This document shows, in pieces, positions 12,922 to 13,162 of a stretch of 13,162 bases of DNA. The DNA lies in NCBI GenBank assembly GCA_050049355.1, contig JASFWK010000052.1, forward strand, positions 1-13,162. Direction: 5' to 3'. The position numbers and the translations under genes were made by a program. Within the stretch, counting starts at the first letter, position 1. Each line of letters begins with the position of its first letter. The notes below the pieces were generated by a model. That model worked only from the letters and a program-made list of their open reading frames with translations. It did no database searches and was not told the DNA's origin. This stretch comes from JASFWK01 sp050049355 (lineage in GTDB: Bacteria; Chloroflexota; Anaerolineae; B4-G1; DUEL01).

Positions 12922-13162
12922 ATGATCTTGCGTTTCACTGGACGCGTTCTCTCGGCACTCCTTCTTCTGGTGACCCTGGTTTTTTTCGTGGCTCTGGTCA
13001 TGGGCCTCGGGCGCGAGGGAGATGTGCGAGCACTCCCCTCAGTTGTCCCCTCCGCAGCCAGGTTCACGGTTCAGTACTTGGCAAGAGTAGTGCAGGGTGA
13101 CCTGGGAGTTATCCGCGGTGCTCGGCCCAGCGCTTCGGCTACCCCGGTCATCGACGAACTGG
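12922..13162 (+). CDS. ABC transporter permease, DppB/OppB type (partial, cut at right edge)
   Basis: Eighty codons from the ATG at 12922 remain open to the window edge. AGAGGTGA (12912-12919) precedes the start. Residues 9-28 form a strongly hydrophobic helix (ALLLLVTLVFFVALV). QYLARVVQGDLG (51-62) and PVIDEL (75-80) match the N-terminal periplasmic stretch of peptide/nickel permeases, where Y-x-x-x-x-x-x-G-DLG is followed by a P-V-x-x-x-[IL] segment leading into the second helix. The region between the first helix and this motif is shorter than in classical DppB. The family moves oligopeptides, nickel or sugars across the membrane with a DppC partner, two ATPases and a binding protein, none of which is visible here. 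A simple membrane protein of unknown role remains possible. Confidence 0.62.
   Translation, partial: MILRFTGRVLSALLLLVTLVFFVALVMGLGREGDVRALPSVVPSAARFTVQYLARVVQGDLGVIRGARPSASATPVIDEL

Overview
The window looks like GC-rich bacterial chromosome, most probably from a Chloroflexota (Anaerolineae-like) organism. That assignment is inference. It rests on GC-rich codon use, a soluble four-GAF histidine kinase, and a WXG100/FtsK secretion locus of unusual composition. There are no rRNA or tRNA genes and no obvious insertion sequences or CRISPR arrays.

Positions 1-7754 hold a compact type VII secretion (ESX/Yuk-like) locus. Two WXG100 proteins (2946-3221 and 3301-3579, + strand) form a tandem pair that ends at a strong intrinsic terminator. 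Convergent with them lies a large EccC/EssC-type FtsK/SpoIIIE ATPase with three ATPase modules (3633-7754, - strand). Divergent from them is a second minus-strand group: a WXG100-domain/calpain-type cysteine protease fusion (1319-2461), a small lipoprotein (898-1284), and a protein that leaves the window at its left edge (739 to 1 and beyond). The last one joins an EsaB/YukD ubiquitin-like domain to a ParA/MinD-type ATPase. It has no stop codon in the window, so it is easily missed. No EccB, EccD, EccE, mycosin, EssA or EssB homologue is seen here, so this is either a reduced or divergent system or the rest lies further left. The likely logic is that EccC powers export of the WXG100 pair and the WXG-calpain effector, the YukD-ParA protein is an accessory or assembly factor, and the lipoprotein is an envelope partner or immunity-like protein for the protease.

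Positions 7755-8211 are an intergenic region with two back-to-back sigma-70-like promoters, one firing left into eccC and one right into a PLP-dependent trans-sulfuration enzyme (8212-9417). That enzyme is convergent, 24 bp apart, with a four-GAF soluble sensor histidine kinase (9442-12147, - strand). Positions 12196-12921 are non-coding. They hold the kinase promoter and a mosaic of inverted and direct repeats. At the right edge begins an apparent DppB-type ABC permease (12922 onward, + strand), cut by the window.

The most interesting content is the secretion locus: the YukD-ParA fusion with a degenerate P-loop, the WXG-calpain effector followed by a lipoprotein, a shared F-x-x-x-D motif in place of the classic Y-x-x-x-D/E export motif, and a perfectly symmetric -10 element that could drive the WXG100 pair and the protease operon divergently.
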